This document shows, one piece after another, positions 52,037-64,000 of a stretch of 64,000 nt of DNA. Numbering within the stretch: position 1 is the stretch's first letter; each line of letters starts with the position of its first letter. The translations under genes were made by a program, and so were the position numbers. Source of the stretch: Utricularia gibba (Eukaryota > Streptophyta > Magnoliopsida > Lamiales > Lentibulariaceae); assembly GCA_002189035.1 (NCBI GenBank), contig NEEC01000007.1, positions 372,001 to 436,000 of the forward strand, read 5' to 3'. A model generated the notes under the pieces. It saw only the letters and a program-made list of their open reading frames with translations. It was not told the origin of the DNA and made no database searches.

Positions 52037-53603
52037 TGGCGGGGCTGCGCAACGCACCTTGGTGGCCAATGCCCTAAGTTTCTCTTTCTAACATCGTCAA
52101 GAGAGAGACGACAGAATCTTTGAACAGAAATCGAAACAGTGGAATTGGGAAGGTGAAAAGAGAGTGGAGAAGGCGCTGGGCACTGCAGTAGCCGCTTGTG
52201 GAGAAGCCAAAGCAAAGCCAACCCGCTCAGTACAGAGCTCTGTTCTGATTTTACAGAAGCAGGAGAGAGAGAGACAAAAAACAATTAAAAAATAATAAAA
52301 ACCGGAGTCTCCATAGGGTTAATTTTTTTAACCATTTTTACCCATTGCCCTTAAAATATTCTAAGAAATACAACATTTTTGTCGCCTTAATCTTGCATTA
52401 AAATAAAAAGACGTAAATGAAGGTCACGTAAGCGTACAATTAAAATGAGACACGTGTCGTGTACAGTTTAGGTATCTGATGTGTAGCCTCGCAGGCCCTG
52501 TCGGAAAACCTCATATTCTATAAATAAACACACAGAAAGAATAATTACAGACGTTAAATATTTTTTAATGCATAATGAATAATTTTTAATTTCAAGATAA
52601 ACTATTTTATTATTCTCATGGGATGGCAGTGGAATATTTAATTTTATTATTTTTTATTATTGCTGAAATCGATACACTGTCGGTCTCCTCTGATATCACA
52701 TACATCAATGAATATTATTTATTTATTTTTTGCTTTGTCCAATTGACCCACTTGGTACTTCCTCACAGTTCAAGGGAATAAGGGTAAAATGGTCACTGGA
52801 AAACACATTTATGTAATGTAATGAAGAGGGCACTTGATTCCAATGTTTGAAATAAATGAAGAAATTTAGGAAATATTTTTTATTTAAAAAATCGAAATCA
52901 TAAATTTTAGTTGGAATTTGTGTGGATACTGTGAAAGAGACAAAGTTCGATGCAATAATTGAGTCAATGCTCCTCCGGAGAAGAAGCAATATTCTGGTAA
53001 TCCTTCCAACAGTAGCTTTCTCCCCTTTTTCCCTTGACTGCCTGAAACCAACCGATTTTCAAATCATTTCGGAATTTCATATGTAACTTCTTTCACCAAA
53101 GAAGATGTCAATACATTGTGTTTTAAATTGATTTCGGAATCAAGATTCCAGTTTTTTGGTAACATGTTGGGAGCAAATGCAAATGAAGGCAATGTTTTCA
53201 AACAACTACCGAATTTGTCTGAAGAAAATCTGTCTGAGAGAACAAACAACTTGTCCCTCTTATGAAGGTGTAGGTGATGTGGCGGGGTATTCCCATTGTT
53301 GAGCAACAACTTGGATGCTCCAAGACTGCTCCTTTTTTCATGAAATAAGAGATCTTAAGCACGTCCTTTGGTGTCTTAAACACTGTTAAACCAGCACGGC
53401 ATTCCGCTTAGTTCTCTGATGTATTTAAGACTTGGGTATGATTAATTCAATTAGATTCAATCAAATGACAGTTGGAATGGTGGAATGCATCCCAAGATGG
53501 ATGACAATCAAACAGCAGTAGCTGTGAGTTATGAATCCTTCTTGGTATGGAGTATGATATTGATACCTGAAGAATCATGGAAGCTGGGGAGCTCACAAAA
53601 TGA
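52037..53603. other. AT-rich spacer between remorin and the metallo-hydrolase gene
   Basis: Contains the remorin promoter and leader (GC-richer near 52040-52250) and then AT-rich DNA with short chance frames. No gene, mobile element or RNA recognised. Confidence 0.45.
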
Positions 53604-55978
53604 TCAAAGGTGTACGGGGATTCGGAGTCCATCGTGTGCAAGCTGCACCGTTATTCCTTCTCTGTGGAAAGAAAAAAACAAGGGAGCATGGATGAATCGT
53701 GTAGCTTACAGTTAAAAATAATGGAAGTGGTTCAGATTTAATGAGCATTGTCGAGATTTCTGGGATAGAACTGGAACTGAATAACTCTTAGCAACTTGTA
53801 GTCATTCAGTGACATCAAACAGGAACTTATCCCTACTTCCTTCAGTAAGTTAGCAGTGAGCTTGATACCTGGCTGACCATTCCTTGAGTAATTCATTGTC
53901 TCTCTGATGATCAAACTCGTGACTCATACCGATAAGCAGCGCTTGCTTGGGGCGTAATCTCTTGATGGCATCAAGCGTCTGAAAAGCGAACGATACAACA
54001 TTAGCATTTCCCCCAAAGAGGAATCTCAAAAGGTATGTAATAGGAACCAAACCTGAGGAAAGCAGAAATGCGTGTTGTGTGATCCACTCTGCAAGTAAAA
54101 AATATGGCTTCGGAGTTCATTTGATGTACACATATATACAACAGGCGTCATGAACAAGTAGCTCACCTTGTAAAGTGTATCCAGGATAAGGATATCTAGT
54201 TGCCGACCATTAGCCTTAGAAATATCTACAGGAGGAAGAGCAAATCAGAAGATGAACATAGAAAGAACCAAATCCATTGGAAAAGATTAGTGAACACTTG
54301 TTACATTGCTCGGTAGTTGGGAGAAAGCGTGTAATGTCCGATATATATGCAATTTTGTGTCTTTCACCGAAGAGAAATCCCAAGCAAACATAGTCTTCAC
54401 CATGCATCACCTGATGCGAATGTTCCAAGGTCAAGGAGGTTTTTTTAAGCAATGAGAATGCAAAAGAAAAGTTTCTCCACTCGAAAAACTGACTGGCAGT
54501 GGAGAGAATTGCAACCCAGACGCTACGAATGGCTTTGAAGGATCATTCTCTATGACCCTCCAGTCAAACTGTGCTACTCGTCTAATTTCCTGGCCAGGCT
54601 TAGTCTTTTTCATGACCAAGTACGGGAATTTCTCTGCAATGCTGCAAGAAAAAGGCCATAGGATGAGGACTGATCTTGAAAAGATATCCACACAATGATT
54701 TATAACCACTCATACGTACAGAAAAAATCAGAGAACGAAGACAGAAAGTCTCAAGATAGCAAGCTGGCATTCTGTACCTCTGCATTGAAAATTCTGTGAG
54801 GTAGACAGGAGTTGGCTCAATATCATTTGTCGGGCTGAATGGTTGCACGGCTCGTACATCATCCAAACCAAGAACAGCATCAGCATGTTCATGAGTCAAT
54901 ACAATCTAGTATAAAAAGAAAACGAGTCATCAAATAAACAATGAGAAGATCATTGATCAGCTTAAAAACAACGCCCCACAAATTCAGATAGAAATCCCGT
55001 CATCTGAGTATGTATGCAAATCTCAACGTTCATCTACTTTTCCTTACGATTTGAAACTTTCTTAATGATGATAGATATTCTTTGAAAGAATTCAAAGGAA
55101 ATTGAAACAACTAAACTTACACACTCATGCCTTTCATCACAGTGCTGTAAATCTGGCAATGGCAAAAAATATGGGAAAAAAATTAACTAATTCCACATGT
55201 TCGACCAAGACGACTTACAGAATCGACATGTGGAATCTTGTAACGAGGGAACCATCGGAGAACTTGCTCCCTGAACGTCTTCCCGACATCTATGAGAATA
55301 TACTTATGTGTTGACTCTGAGTAGTAATCAATTAACAGGGATGTATTGCACCTGGACAACCTCAACCAGAGAAATTTCTTAAGCGAAAAATGCTAACAAA
55401 AGAATAAGTCAAGGTGGTAATTGTAGTTTTTCCTGGGAGATTCAATTACAACAGTTAGCTTTCTCCAAACTTCGAATCACCTTTCTATTTTGGATGCCAT
55501 AGCGCAGCATTACATACTCTATGATGCAAAATTTTTTCAGAGAAGAAAAAACTTCCGAAATAAACACAAAACAAGATTTTCTGAGCCAACGACTTCACAA
55601 TGCCAGATTAAGACGTCTGTCATGAGCCAATCCAAGAGAACTAACTCAACCTAACAACTAATGGTTTCAGTAAACTTGGCAAGCATGGTCAATTGGCCCA
55701 ATGAGATGATTACAACAAAGATTGAACCTGTAATCAGGGTTCTCGTGCGGCGGAATCAACAACGACTTAGAGCAGACTTGGCAAGGTGGATCGGAGGGCT
55801 GGATCAAGCAAAGCACATTAGGCAACGCGGTTGAACAACCAGTTCCAAGAAAAATCAGCGCCGATGTGGGATGCTCTCCGTTACAATTCTCCGGCATCTC
55901 AATGGCGGTGGCCATCTCCTCCGACGAGTTACCGCTAGATCTGCGTAACGGTCGCAGGAGAATAACGGAAGAATCCAT
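53604..55978 (-). CDS. Metallo-beta-lactamase-fold hydrolase, PhnP-like (At1g30300 type)
   Basis: Nine exons: 55728-55978, 55219-55351, 54778-54905, 54494-54641, 54305-54410, 54167-54225, 54053-54088, 53869-53978, 53604-53661; 342 residues. The core shows FLGTGCSTALPN, the metal motif TLTHEHAD (here IVLTHEHADAVLGLDD), IAYISDITRFLP, LDILILDTLYK, HNTHFCFPQ, and the final metal-ligand block GMSHEFDH, closing with VQLAHDGLRIPVHL. The order fits the PhnP/lip-B-associated branch that hydrolyses phosphodiesters; its plant substrate is unknown. The final 58-base exon is easy to miss: the long frame through exon 8 runs into an early stop unless GTATCAAG is used as donor. All introns are GT-AG. Divergent from the PPR gene. 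Confidence 0.9.
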
Positions 55979-56305
55979 AACGGAATCACACGAGTTTTAT
56001 GCTCGTTAAGGTAGATGGGCCCCACCTTGAAAAAGTTGACTTTTTATTAGTATAATGGAGGATTAATCCTTCTCAAAACATTTGTTAGGGAGGGTTTTCT
56101 CATGAGTCAACTCCCAAATTTCTCTCCCCCAATAAAGATTGAAGCTTTGCTGTGACTCAGGGTACTGCAATTCTTGAGGTGTTCTTTTCACCAACTCGTG
56201 GCCCTCCGAAATGTAGAAAATTTCGTTAATTCGTGGTGCCCCTCGAAGAATTTGAGGTTTTTTCGGCGGGTTTTCAAGGTTTGTGGTATCATTGATTCCT
56301 TTCAG
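55979..56305. promoter_or_regulatory. Short divergent promoter, hydrolase / PPR gene
   Basis: Only 327 bases separate the two divergent start codons, so the promoters must abut or overlap. No TATA box is obvious on either side, as is usual for housekeeping genes. Confidence 0.5.
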
Positions 56306-58680
56306 ATGAATTCGTGTGTGTTTGCCATTTTAAATTCACGTTCTCATTTGAATGCGTCTACTCTTCGTTTGTTTTCATCGTTCATTCTCGAATATATACG
56401 TAGAGGAGATGGGAGTAGAGGATATTCTGCTGGCAGACAACGTGTTTTGGGTGGAAATGAGCAAATTCGTTGTGAAGAATCCTCATTTTTTAGCTCAGTT
56501 GCTAATAGGGAGAGTTGGGGTGAAGAGAAGTCCAGTCCTGATGCCTACAATGAGTCTGAAACAGAAGTTGGGAAGAGCGAGGAAGATATTGATGATGAAT
56601 TTGGGTTTTTGAGTTCATTCAGATTGACAGATGAAATCGCACCCGAATTTGAAGTTGATGAAAGTGAAAAACAACACCCTTTAGTTAGAGAGGCATGCCG
56701 ATTGATTGATTTCCGGTCATCATGGACCCCAAAACTGGAATCGGAGTTGAGGGGTTTGCTGCATAGTTTGAGTCCTAGCCAAGTTTGTGCTGTGCTTAGA
56801 TCTCAGTCTGATGAAAGAGTTGCTTTGAGGTTCTTTTATTGGGCTGACAGACAATGGAGGTATAGACACCACCCCATGGCATACCATACAATTCTCAAAA
56901 TGCTCAGCAAGACGAAGTTGTGCCAAGGGGCAAAGCGTGTTCTCCGGTTAATGATAAGAAGGGAAATCGAACTTTGGCCTGTGGATTTTGGTTGTGTGAT
57001 GGTGTCGCTCAGTAGAGCTGGCCATTTAAGGAAAGCTCTGCGAGTTCTGAACCTCATGTTAGGAGTTGGAGTTCGACTGGATATCTCTATTTGTAACACA
57101 ACCATCAATGCTTTGGTGGAAGGGGGTAAAGTGGAAATGGCGTGGAGGTTTCTGGAGAGGATGAAAGTGATTGGTATGTCTCCTAATGCCATATCTTACA
57201 ATGGCTTGATCAAGGGTTATTGTGAAAAAAATCGGATAGAAAATGCGATTTCTTTGATTGAGGATATGCCGTTAATGGGATGTCATCCTGATAAAGTAAG
57301 CTATCACACAGTTCTTGGGTTTTTATGCAAGGAGAAAAGGACTGATCAGGTGCGGTTTCTGTTGGAGAAGATGTCAAAGGAGAAGGAACTGCTTCCTGAT
57401 CAAGATACATACAACACTCTTATTCACATGCTTTCAAAGCATGGTCATTCAGAAGAAGCACTCGTGTTTTTAATTGAAGGAGAGGCGAAAGGCTTCCATT
57501 TTGACAAAGTAGGTCATACTGCAATTGTAAATAGCTTTTGTCAAGAAGGGAGAATTGACAGGGCGAAGGATATCATTGATAAAATGCTGATGAAGGGATG
57601 CAAACCAGATGTGGTGACATACACTGCTGTTTTGAATGCCTGTTGTAAATTAGGAGAGGTTGACAAAGCTAAGCAGTTGTTGAAACATATGTACAAGCAT
57701 GGTTATGAACCTAACTGTGTTTCATACACAGCCCTGCTTGATGGACTCTGTCGCATTGGCAAATCTTCGGAAGCACGAGAGATGATGAAGCTGAGTGCAG
57801 GGTGGTGGATTCCAAATGCAGTGACTTATGGTGCTCTCATGCATGGCTTTCGCCGAGAAGGAAAGCTACATGAGGCATGCGGCATGTTGGCTGAAATGAT
57901 CGAAAAAGGATTCTTGCCTTCCCCTGTTGAAATCAATCTCCTGATACAGTCTCTTTGTCAAGCGGGAAAACCAGATGAAGCAAAGAAGCTAATGGAGGAG
58001 TGTCTAAGGAAGGGGTGCTCTGTCAATGTTGTGAACTTCACTTCAGTAATCCATGGCTTCTGTATGAAGGATGATATAAATTCAGCCCTTTCTGTTTTTG
58101 ATGACATGTATCTGAACAACAAGAACCCCGATGCAGTTACATACACAGCTCTAATCGATGCACTTGCAAGGCGAGGAAGGATCGAAGAGGCCACTGCAAT
58201 GACCATCAAGATGCTTCAAAAGGATCTGCCCCAACACCAGTTACATACAGGTCTGTGATCCATCATTTCTGCCAACTGAACAGGGTGGATGACTTGCTGA
58301 TGCTGTTAAAACGAATGCTTTCAAGGCAAAGCTTCAAAAGCGTATACAACTTAATCATTGAGAAGCTTTGCTATTTTGGACATGTAGATGAGGCTTATAA
58401 ACTCTTGGGAAAGGTCCTGCGAACAGCTTCTAAAACTGATGCAAAAACATGCCATGTTTTGATGACCAAGTTTTTGAAGAATGGAGATCCTCTTGGCTCC
58501 TACAGAGTGGCTTGCAGGATGTTCAACCGAAACATGATCCCCGACTTGAAGCTATGCGAGAAAGTTTGTAAAAGATTGGTCTCGCTTCAGAAAACCAACG
58601 AGGCCGATATGCTTATGCTGAAGTTTGTGGAGCGTGGGCATGTCTCAGCTAAGGCTAGAGATAAGAGATACAACACCTGA
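56306..58680 (+). CDS. Pentatricopeptide repeat protein (At1g30290 type), one frame break
   Basis: Single exon; 791 residues with one correction. ATG 56306 is the first good in-frame start (MNSCVFAILNSRSHLNAST, an organelle-targeting type sequence); the open frame reaches back to about 56174 without another ATG. Some 15 P-type PPR repeats follow, e.g. SPNAISYNGLIKGYCEKNRI, KPDVVTYTAVLNACCKLGEV and NPDAVTYTALIDALARRGRI. The frame breaks in MLQKG-SAPTPVTYRSVIHHF: GG at 58222-58223 should be GGG, and the raw frame ends at 58256-58258. The next frame, from about 58224, continues with intact repeats to TGA at 58678-58680. It probably binds RNA in mitochondria or chloroplasts; the target is unknown. 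Confidence 0.88.
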
Positions 58681-61600
58681 TGAAGATCCCCATAAAGCAT
58701 CAACAATCGTTGAATGAATCCAAAGTTGAACATTCTTGGTGAAAACAAACATCCTCAAGGTAATCTATTCAGCTTTCACACTTTCACATACTGAATTTCA
58801 TTTCCTGATATCAAGATCCTTTCTTCTTAAAGTTCAAGGAGCAAGCAAAGTAGTCTCCCCTGTGATGAACAGGTTTCTCTGCTAAATTCTTCCCAGCTTC
58901 TCCACAAATACACTACATCTAGAGGGCTTCACTAAATCTATGTCCTCTTTCAGTATAAAAAGGTTAGTTGAATTACTTCAACACAACCCTGGCCTCATTA
59001 CAACATGGAAAGCTCTTGCCTGTTCTCTTTACAATGTGCTGATTTTGGCTGTGTTTCTAGCATACAAACTCAGCCGAATGTGTCCACCCCCCTGGACATC
59101 CTCAATGGCTGATGGCACAATATTATGGATGGGGATTTTGACAGGAGAAGCAATGTGAGACCCAGACTTCTTCTTAAACTTGCTACTGCAAACACCACAG
59201 GCCGAGACCTCACTCACCTGGTTGCTGCTCATGCTTCTCTGATGTAATTGGCCTGTAGAAGGGGAAGAGTTGAAATAGTAGCCACGTGGCCCAACACAGC
59301 TGTCATAAAACCCAAATTAATTTGTCATCTTTATTTAAATCATTTTTCATTTTATACTAGCATATTTTAATTATTTTAAAATAAAAAAACTATTGAAGGG
59401 CATTTTATTTGGGAGGAATTTGGCATGGTGTGCTTGTTGTGGTATTGGGAAGATTTTTTAAATTAGGATATAAAAAATAGCAAGTTTCATACAAACAGAA
59501 ATACTTATTTGGAATTTTTCGATCATTAGCTTTTCTTCATTGAAATGTGGCCTCATAAGTTTAGCCACCTATCAATTTTTAATTCCAAGTGTCCTCAAGC
59601 AAAAAAAAAAAACAATGATATTTCAGAATCTTCTAGAATTAATCAATTAATGTTTTTTGACACAAAAAAAATGAAATAGTAGAAAACTTTAAGACAGTTA
59701 TGCAAAAAGCCTGCTGTTGATTTTAGCTTGTTTATTAGTTGGTAAAAAAATATTTTAATGGAAATTAAAAATAAAATTAATATAAAATAACATTACTTTT
59801 TATAGATTTGTTTTCTTTTTTTTTTTTTGCATTTGTTTTAACAATATCATTTTAAACAATTAATTATAAAACGGGCACCCGGGTTTTAATAAAAATGATA
59901 TATTTAATTCCTATTGGCATATTTCATTTTTTAATTTTAACCTATCAAATATATTCAATTCTTGACATATCGATTATATTTAATTTCTAATTTTTTTATT
60001 TTTATTGTTTAAATACCAATTACAATTAATCCTTAATATTTAAAAATCAAATATATGTGGTCTTCATTGTTTTATAATTTGATAAAATTGATTCACATTT
60101 TTCTGACCGACTCTACTTGGGTAATCGATGAATTATCGAAAATCGATTAAATTAATAAATCGAAAATGAATTTGTTATCATACAAAATAATCAGCATGCA
60201 CAATAAATACATAATTTAAATTTCCTGTGCATATTGGGGGGTATCGTACAATTTGGGCAGCAAAAGATAAAACAGCTCAAAAGAAGGGGTGAGGTGGTGC
60301 CACGAATCTTGATTTAAAAAACCACATTAAAATAAATATGGAAGGTAAAGGTGAGGTGCCACGTCACGACAAAATGTTTGTTAATTGAATAATATTATTT
60401 TATTACCCCCGACCAATAAAGCGATCTTTATTGCAGATTCATCCGTTACAGGCAGGAATGCGACGGCGAGGATCCCGATGTAATAATTAATGATTAATAA
60501 TTCATAAAATAGGGTACGGACCAAATAAACTCTGATCTGATGTTAGGGTTTGGAGCTGTCCACGTATGCAATCACATTGTATACCCTAAAGTCGCGTCCC
60601 CTAGTCCATGGCCACATCCCTTTTACATACCTACAAATAACCACATAAATAATTGGCGCCACTTAGGGTTCCCGATTCTTCCAAAATTATTTCCCAATCA
60701 CAACCCAACTCCAAGTGGTGTGAGAGCGAAATTATTTAAAAAATGAAATAATTGACACGATTTTGATTCAACTCATTATCATACATTGTTACATCTTCCG
60801 CTAAACATATCATATGGTAGGATTCGTGAATGTGTGTTGTTTGAATATGATGCGACGATTCACGCTACGCACAGCATATCATTTCAAAGTTTGTTCCAAA
60901 TTGATTGTATTGATTAACGAAAGACGGATCGTTCGATGAAGGTAGAAGCCTGAAATTTTGCATCATTCCATCATACTCACATATTCTGAAAACCGAAAAT
61001 TACCTTCGCGTCAAAATTGGAGTCGTGATCGTAGTATTTGCCAAAAAAGGGCAATTAGTGAACATGGTGCTCATATGCATACATTATGCTTTTGAAGCAA
61101 TGATGTCATTGCATTTGAGCTTAATCTTATCAAATTTTGGCGTTTTGGTGATGCTCCCAAACTATATGAGTGTTTGCAATTATTTGTAGCGTAGCGAATG
61201 CGATATTCCACATTGTGGGACTCCAATTGTGGATAAGGTAGAAGAAAACACGAGGGTGTTCGATAATTCCATTTCCAATAGCGTATATTTATGCTGGTAG
61301 CCAAACCAGGTGTTAGATGTAATAAGGTTAGTTTGATGCTATTTCACATGTCACACATGTAAAGGGGTTACTCACATGTCCAATCAAAACTTTGCTCCAA
61401 GGTTTTTTCTCACTTTTTATTAGAAAATTATTTAATTCCCTGTGAAAAAAGCAAATCATATTTGTAAGTATAGTTTAATGTGCCGTACCTTACGCTTTTT
61501 TTAAATACATTTTTAATGACAAAAAATTGTACGTAAAGACATGTGCATCCACGTTGTGGCTGATTATGAATCGTGTGTCTGTGCATTAAAACAACGATCG

Positions 61601-63511
61601 ACTAGGGTTAATGCTGTCCAAATGAGGACAGATTTGATTAGAAAAAGGGGCAAAACCCGACCCGGAATCCATTAAAGGTAGGGTTCCGAAGTTCTAATTC
61701 CGGCAAGCTCTACTCATCGAATGACTGTCTTTCTCGACCCCCAAATCTTTTTTTTTTTTTCATTTTATGGTTATAAAAAACACGTTTCTATTTATATATA
61801 ACCATGGTTAGGGGATGACGAGGCTGGAGAAGTCCTAATCCACTCACACTAGAGCAGCTGAAGCATCTCCGACCACAAGGTCAGATTAGGGCTACGATGC
61901 ATCATTGCATTACAGCAGCTCTTTCTTCACATAGTCAGTGTGTCGAATTGGGGTAATCCTCGTTGCAAGAAATCGAAAGAGTTATGGGAATGAATTTTCG
62001 CGAAACCCTGAGATGTATGCGCGATCTAAAGTTCAGATTCCTCCTTTTCAATAGCACTGCAGATTTGGGTTTTTAAAAAAGGGTTCAAAGATCGATCTTT
62101 TTTTATACCCATTACTCTAATCTTGGTGCTTATCCCATAAAGTCGATGAAACGCATTTTTCGAGCTATGGCGTGCAGAAGTGTTGAGATGAAGGCATCGA
62201 AGGCAGGCAGCTGGGTGGCATGAAAGGGATATTTTGTGCAGGCATATCAATAAATGTATGCTTGGCATGCAAAGAAAGGATAGAGGGAGGAAGAAGACAA
62301 TGGGGTCCAAATCGTATAATGTATGCAGGAAACAAACAGAAGAATGCGATGGGAATGGAAAGTGCTGGCTGGTATTTGTTTTGTTGCAGTTGTACCGGGC
62401 GTGGAATGGGGCAAGGCTCTGTAGTTCGTCCCTTGGGCCTATGCATTTGGTGTTTCTGGTGAGAGGGGCTTTTCGAAATAATGGTGGCCTCAGTAGATCC
62501 TAAGGAGGGGCACGTGGGCGTCTTGTTCCTTTCAGCGAGCCATCACTGCTAACCCTCTGGATCAAACTCGTGGAATCTAGTGGCTCTGCACAGGGGGATA
62601 TTTATATTTTAATCTTCAAAAAGTAGAATATGGGGTTGGTAACTTTTGTTTATGAACCAAAATGCATTTATATTTCATCATAAAATTATTTTTAAGATAG
62701 TTTTATGTAAGACCATAGGTGTGAGAGAGAATGTATTTAAATATAACAATTCTGATAATCTTGTATGAGTTATTTTTTTCAAAAGAATAAAATATAAAAT
62801 CGTAAAAATTGAATATCTAAAATAGATAATATCATATGTAAGAATAGATTGTTACATTTTTCATAAATTGTAACTATTTCAAATTTAAATAATATTTAAA
62901 ACATATTATAGTTATGAAAAAAATGCTATAAAATCAATTTTATAATCATATACGAGATACTGTTATTTAAAAAAAACAAAAATTAAAAATACTTCATATT
63001 TTTAAGAAATTACAGAATCTTAACTTTTATTTTTTATAAATAATTTTGAAAATTAATTTTCAAGAAGTTATGTCAAATCGAACCTTAGCTTATATTTAAC
63101 ATAATCACATGTAACTAAATTGTCGTAAAAACGTAAATCCGGACAGTTACTACTAACTCGAGTTATCTATTTCATTATAAGATATGGTTTCTAATGCGTC
63201 CATTTGTTACCCACAATTACACTAAAGAACAAAGTGGTCTTTTCCGGGAAAAAAAAGGAATTAAATTAAATGTATTAAAAAGTCTGGAATTATTCGTGTC
63301 AATCGCCGAATTTTTTGTAAAATTAAATAGGTGAACGGAAAACGAAATTAGAAAAAGGGGTAATTTATTCTACGTAAAGAACGACGTCGTTTCATAGTCC
63401 GGTATCCAAGGAAATTTGAACTATAAGAACATGCATGTCCAAGGTATATGTTCTTACAACTCACGGCAAAGCAACCACTCCCTCCTCCGCTGCCTCTGGG
63501 AAGAAACTCCG
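58681..63511. other. 4.8 kb gene-poor AT-rich spacer
   Basis: The longest gene-free part. It has the PPR 3' UTR, AT-rich DNA with poly-A/T runs at 59280-60420 and 62600-63360, and a less AT-rich block at about 61650-62600 holding only short frames. No transposon ends, miRNA or tRNA recognised. One small minus-strand frame at 59029-59232 is listed separately. Its length just upstream of a gene may reflect a large promoter or unseen non-coding RNA. Confidence 0.45.
59029..59232 (-). CDS. Possible small protein, 67 residues, unknown
   Basis: ATG-initiated frame: MSSNQVSEVSACGVCSSKFK begins with a Cys-X2-Cys pair and a Lys-rich stretch, and the rest is polar and evenly mixed (SPVKIPIHNIVPSAIEDVQG). 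The composition looks coding-like, and it lies in an otherwise empty region. There is no recognised domain and no clear promoter. It may be chance. Confidence 0.28.
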   Translation of the reverse strand: MSSNQVSEVSACGVCSSKFKKKSGSHIASPVKIPIHNIVPSAIEDVQGGGHIRLSLYARNTAKISTL

Positions 63512-64000
63512 ATGGACCGGTCACGGCGAGAACCAGATCAACGTGGAAAACCAAGTCGCCACGCCCGTCGGTATGCGGAAGAAGATGAATTTTCCCCCCG
63601 CCGCGGGGATCCGATGGACGGCGATGATTTCGGCCCTGAAGATTTCAGAGACGTCTTCGGTGGTCCTCCGAGAACGGTTCTGTATCATTATTTCTCCAAC
63701 GGAAATACCAAATCTTCTCCCAGGGGGGTCTTCTACGAGGAGGTTTTCCGGCCGGCGGAGAAGGTAGCGCCGCCAACGGGGGTCCACCGATTTGGGCGGA
63801 GCTTGCCGGAATTCAAGATCCCGGCACCATATCGGAGCCCTGGAAAACGTGAAATCAATAGGTTTTATGATGATATCTTTGGTTGGGAAGGCGGGTGTGA
63901 GACTTTGGTGAGATCAAGATCGAGATCTATGGAAAACTCTGAGGCTTTGCTCAGTCCCGACGGCCACAGTCCTCCCCGTGTTTACGACGGCGCTGACGAC
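63512..64000 (+). CDS. Auxilin-like J-domain protein, 5' part (runs off the end)
   Basis: Open frame from ATG 63512 (MDRSRREPDQRGKPSRHARR) to the window edge, 163 codons. It contains DDFGPEDFRDVFGGPPRTVL, RPAEKVAPPTGVHRFGRSLP, IPAPYRSPGKREINRFYDDI and a Ser/Arg-rich tract: the N-terminal features of plant auxilin-like proteins such as remembered At1g30280, which end in a J domain that recruits Hsp70 to uncoat clathrin vesicles. The J domain itself lies outside the window, so the call is from N-terminal blocks and synteny. An in-frame ATG at 63431 could add 27 residues. A C6 run at 63594-63599 is intact. Confidence 0.68.
   Translation, partial: MDRSRREPDQRGKPSRHARRYAEEDEFSPRRGDPMDGDDFGPEDFRDVFGGPPRTVLYHYFSNGNTKSSPRGVFYEEVFRPAEKVAPPTGVHRFGRSLPEFKIPAPYRSPGKREINRFYDDIFGWEGGCETLVRSRSRSMENSEALLSPDGHSPPRVYDGADD

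Noticed and set aside
52690-53720. Short frames suggesting a resistance-gene or transposon remnant
   Set aside because: No motif stands up; one of them is only antisense to the last hydrolase exon.
61800-62500. Less AT-rich block searched for a miRNA hairpin
   Set aside because: No match to remembered conserved miRNAs and no clear inverted repeat by eye.

Overview
The window is nuclear DNA from a flowering plant, very probably a core eudicot. The genes are intron-rich and have plant-only families (WRKY, HD-ZIP III, NPH3/BTB, remorin, PPR, berberine-bridge-like enzymes), separated by AT-rich spacers. I found no transposase, CRISPR array, tRNA, rRNA or viral sequence. Exon structures below were built by hand from splice signals and reading-frame continuity; family names come from remembered conserved motifs, not a database search.

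Layout. (1) 1-10.1 kb: first exons of a gamma-SNAP gene on the minus strand, a group IIe WRKY factor, and a tandem array of three berberine-bridge-like flavoenzymes. (2) 10.9-18.2 kb, plus strand: fatty acid 2-hydroxylase, beta-tubulin, N-acetylglucosamine kinase and a small two-helix membrane protein. (3) 18.4-26.3 kb: ARF-GAP/C2 protein AGD12 (minus), NF-YA (plus), mitochondrial ribosomal protein bL20 (minus), cationic amino acid transporter (plus). (4) 26.5-39.7 kb, all minus: HD-ZIP III factor of the PHABULOSA/PHAVOLUTA type with its split miR165/166 site, cation-chloride cotransporter CCC1, NPH3/BTB protein. (5) 41-56 kb: a decayed coiled-coil gene, BRCA1 (minus), PPR protein (plus), group 6 remorin (minus), metallo-beta-lactamase-fold hydrolase (minus). 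(6) 56.3-64 kb: a second PPR gene, a 4.8 kb AT-rich gene-poor stretch, and the 5' part of an auxilin-like gene running off the end.

The genes do not form one pathway. What holds them together is ancestry: nearly every gene has a remembered Arabidopsis counterpart in one of three segments (At1g30280-30760, At2g34710-34830, At4g20410-21160), so the window looks like an unfractionated ancestral block.

The most striking pattern concerns the sequence itself. Seven times a conserved gene loses frame exactly at a G run one base too short, always on the plus strand whichever way the gene points. This suggests systematic under-calling of G homopolymers rather than seven dead genes. A second pattern is four inferred GC-AG introns among about 88. 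I found no convincing previously undescribed biological system.
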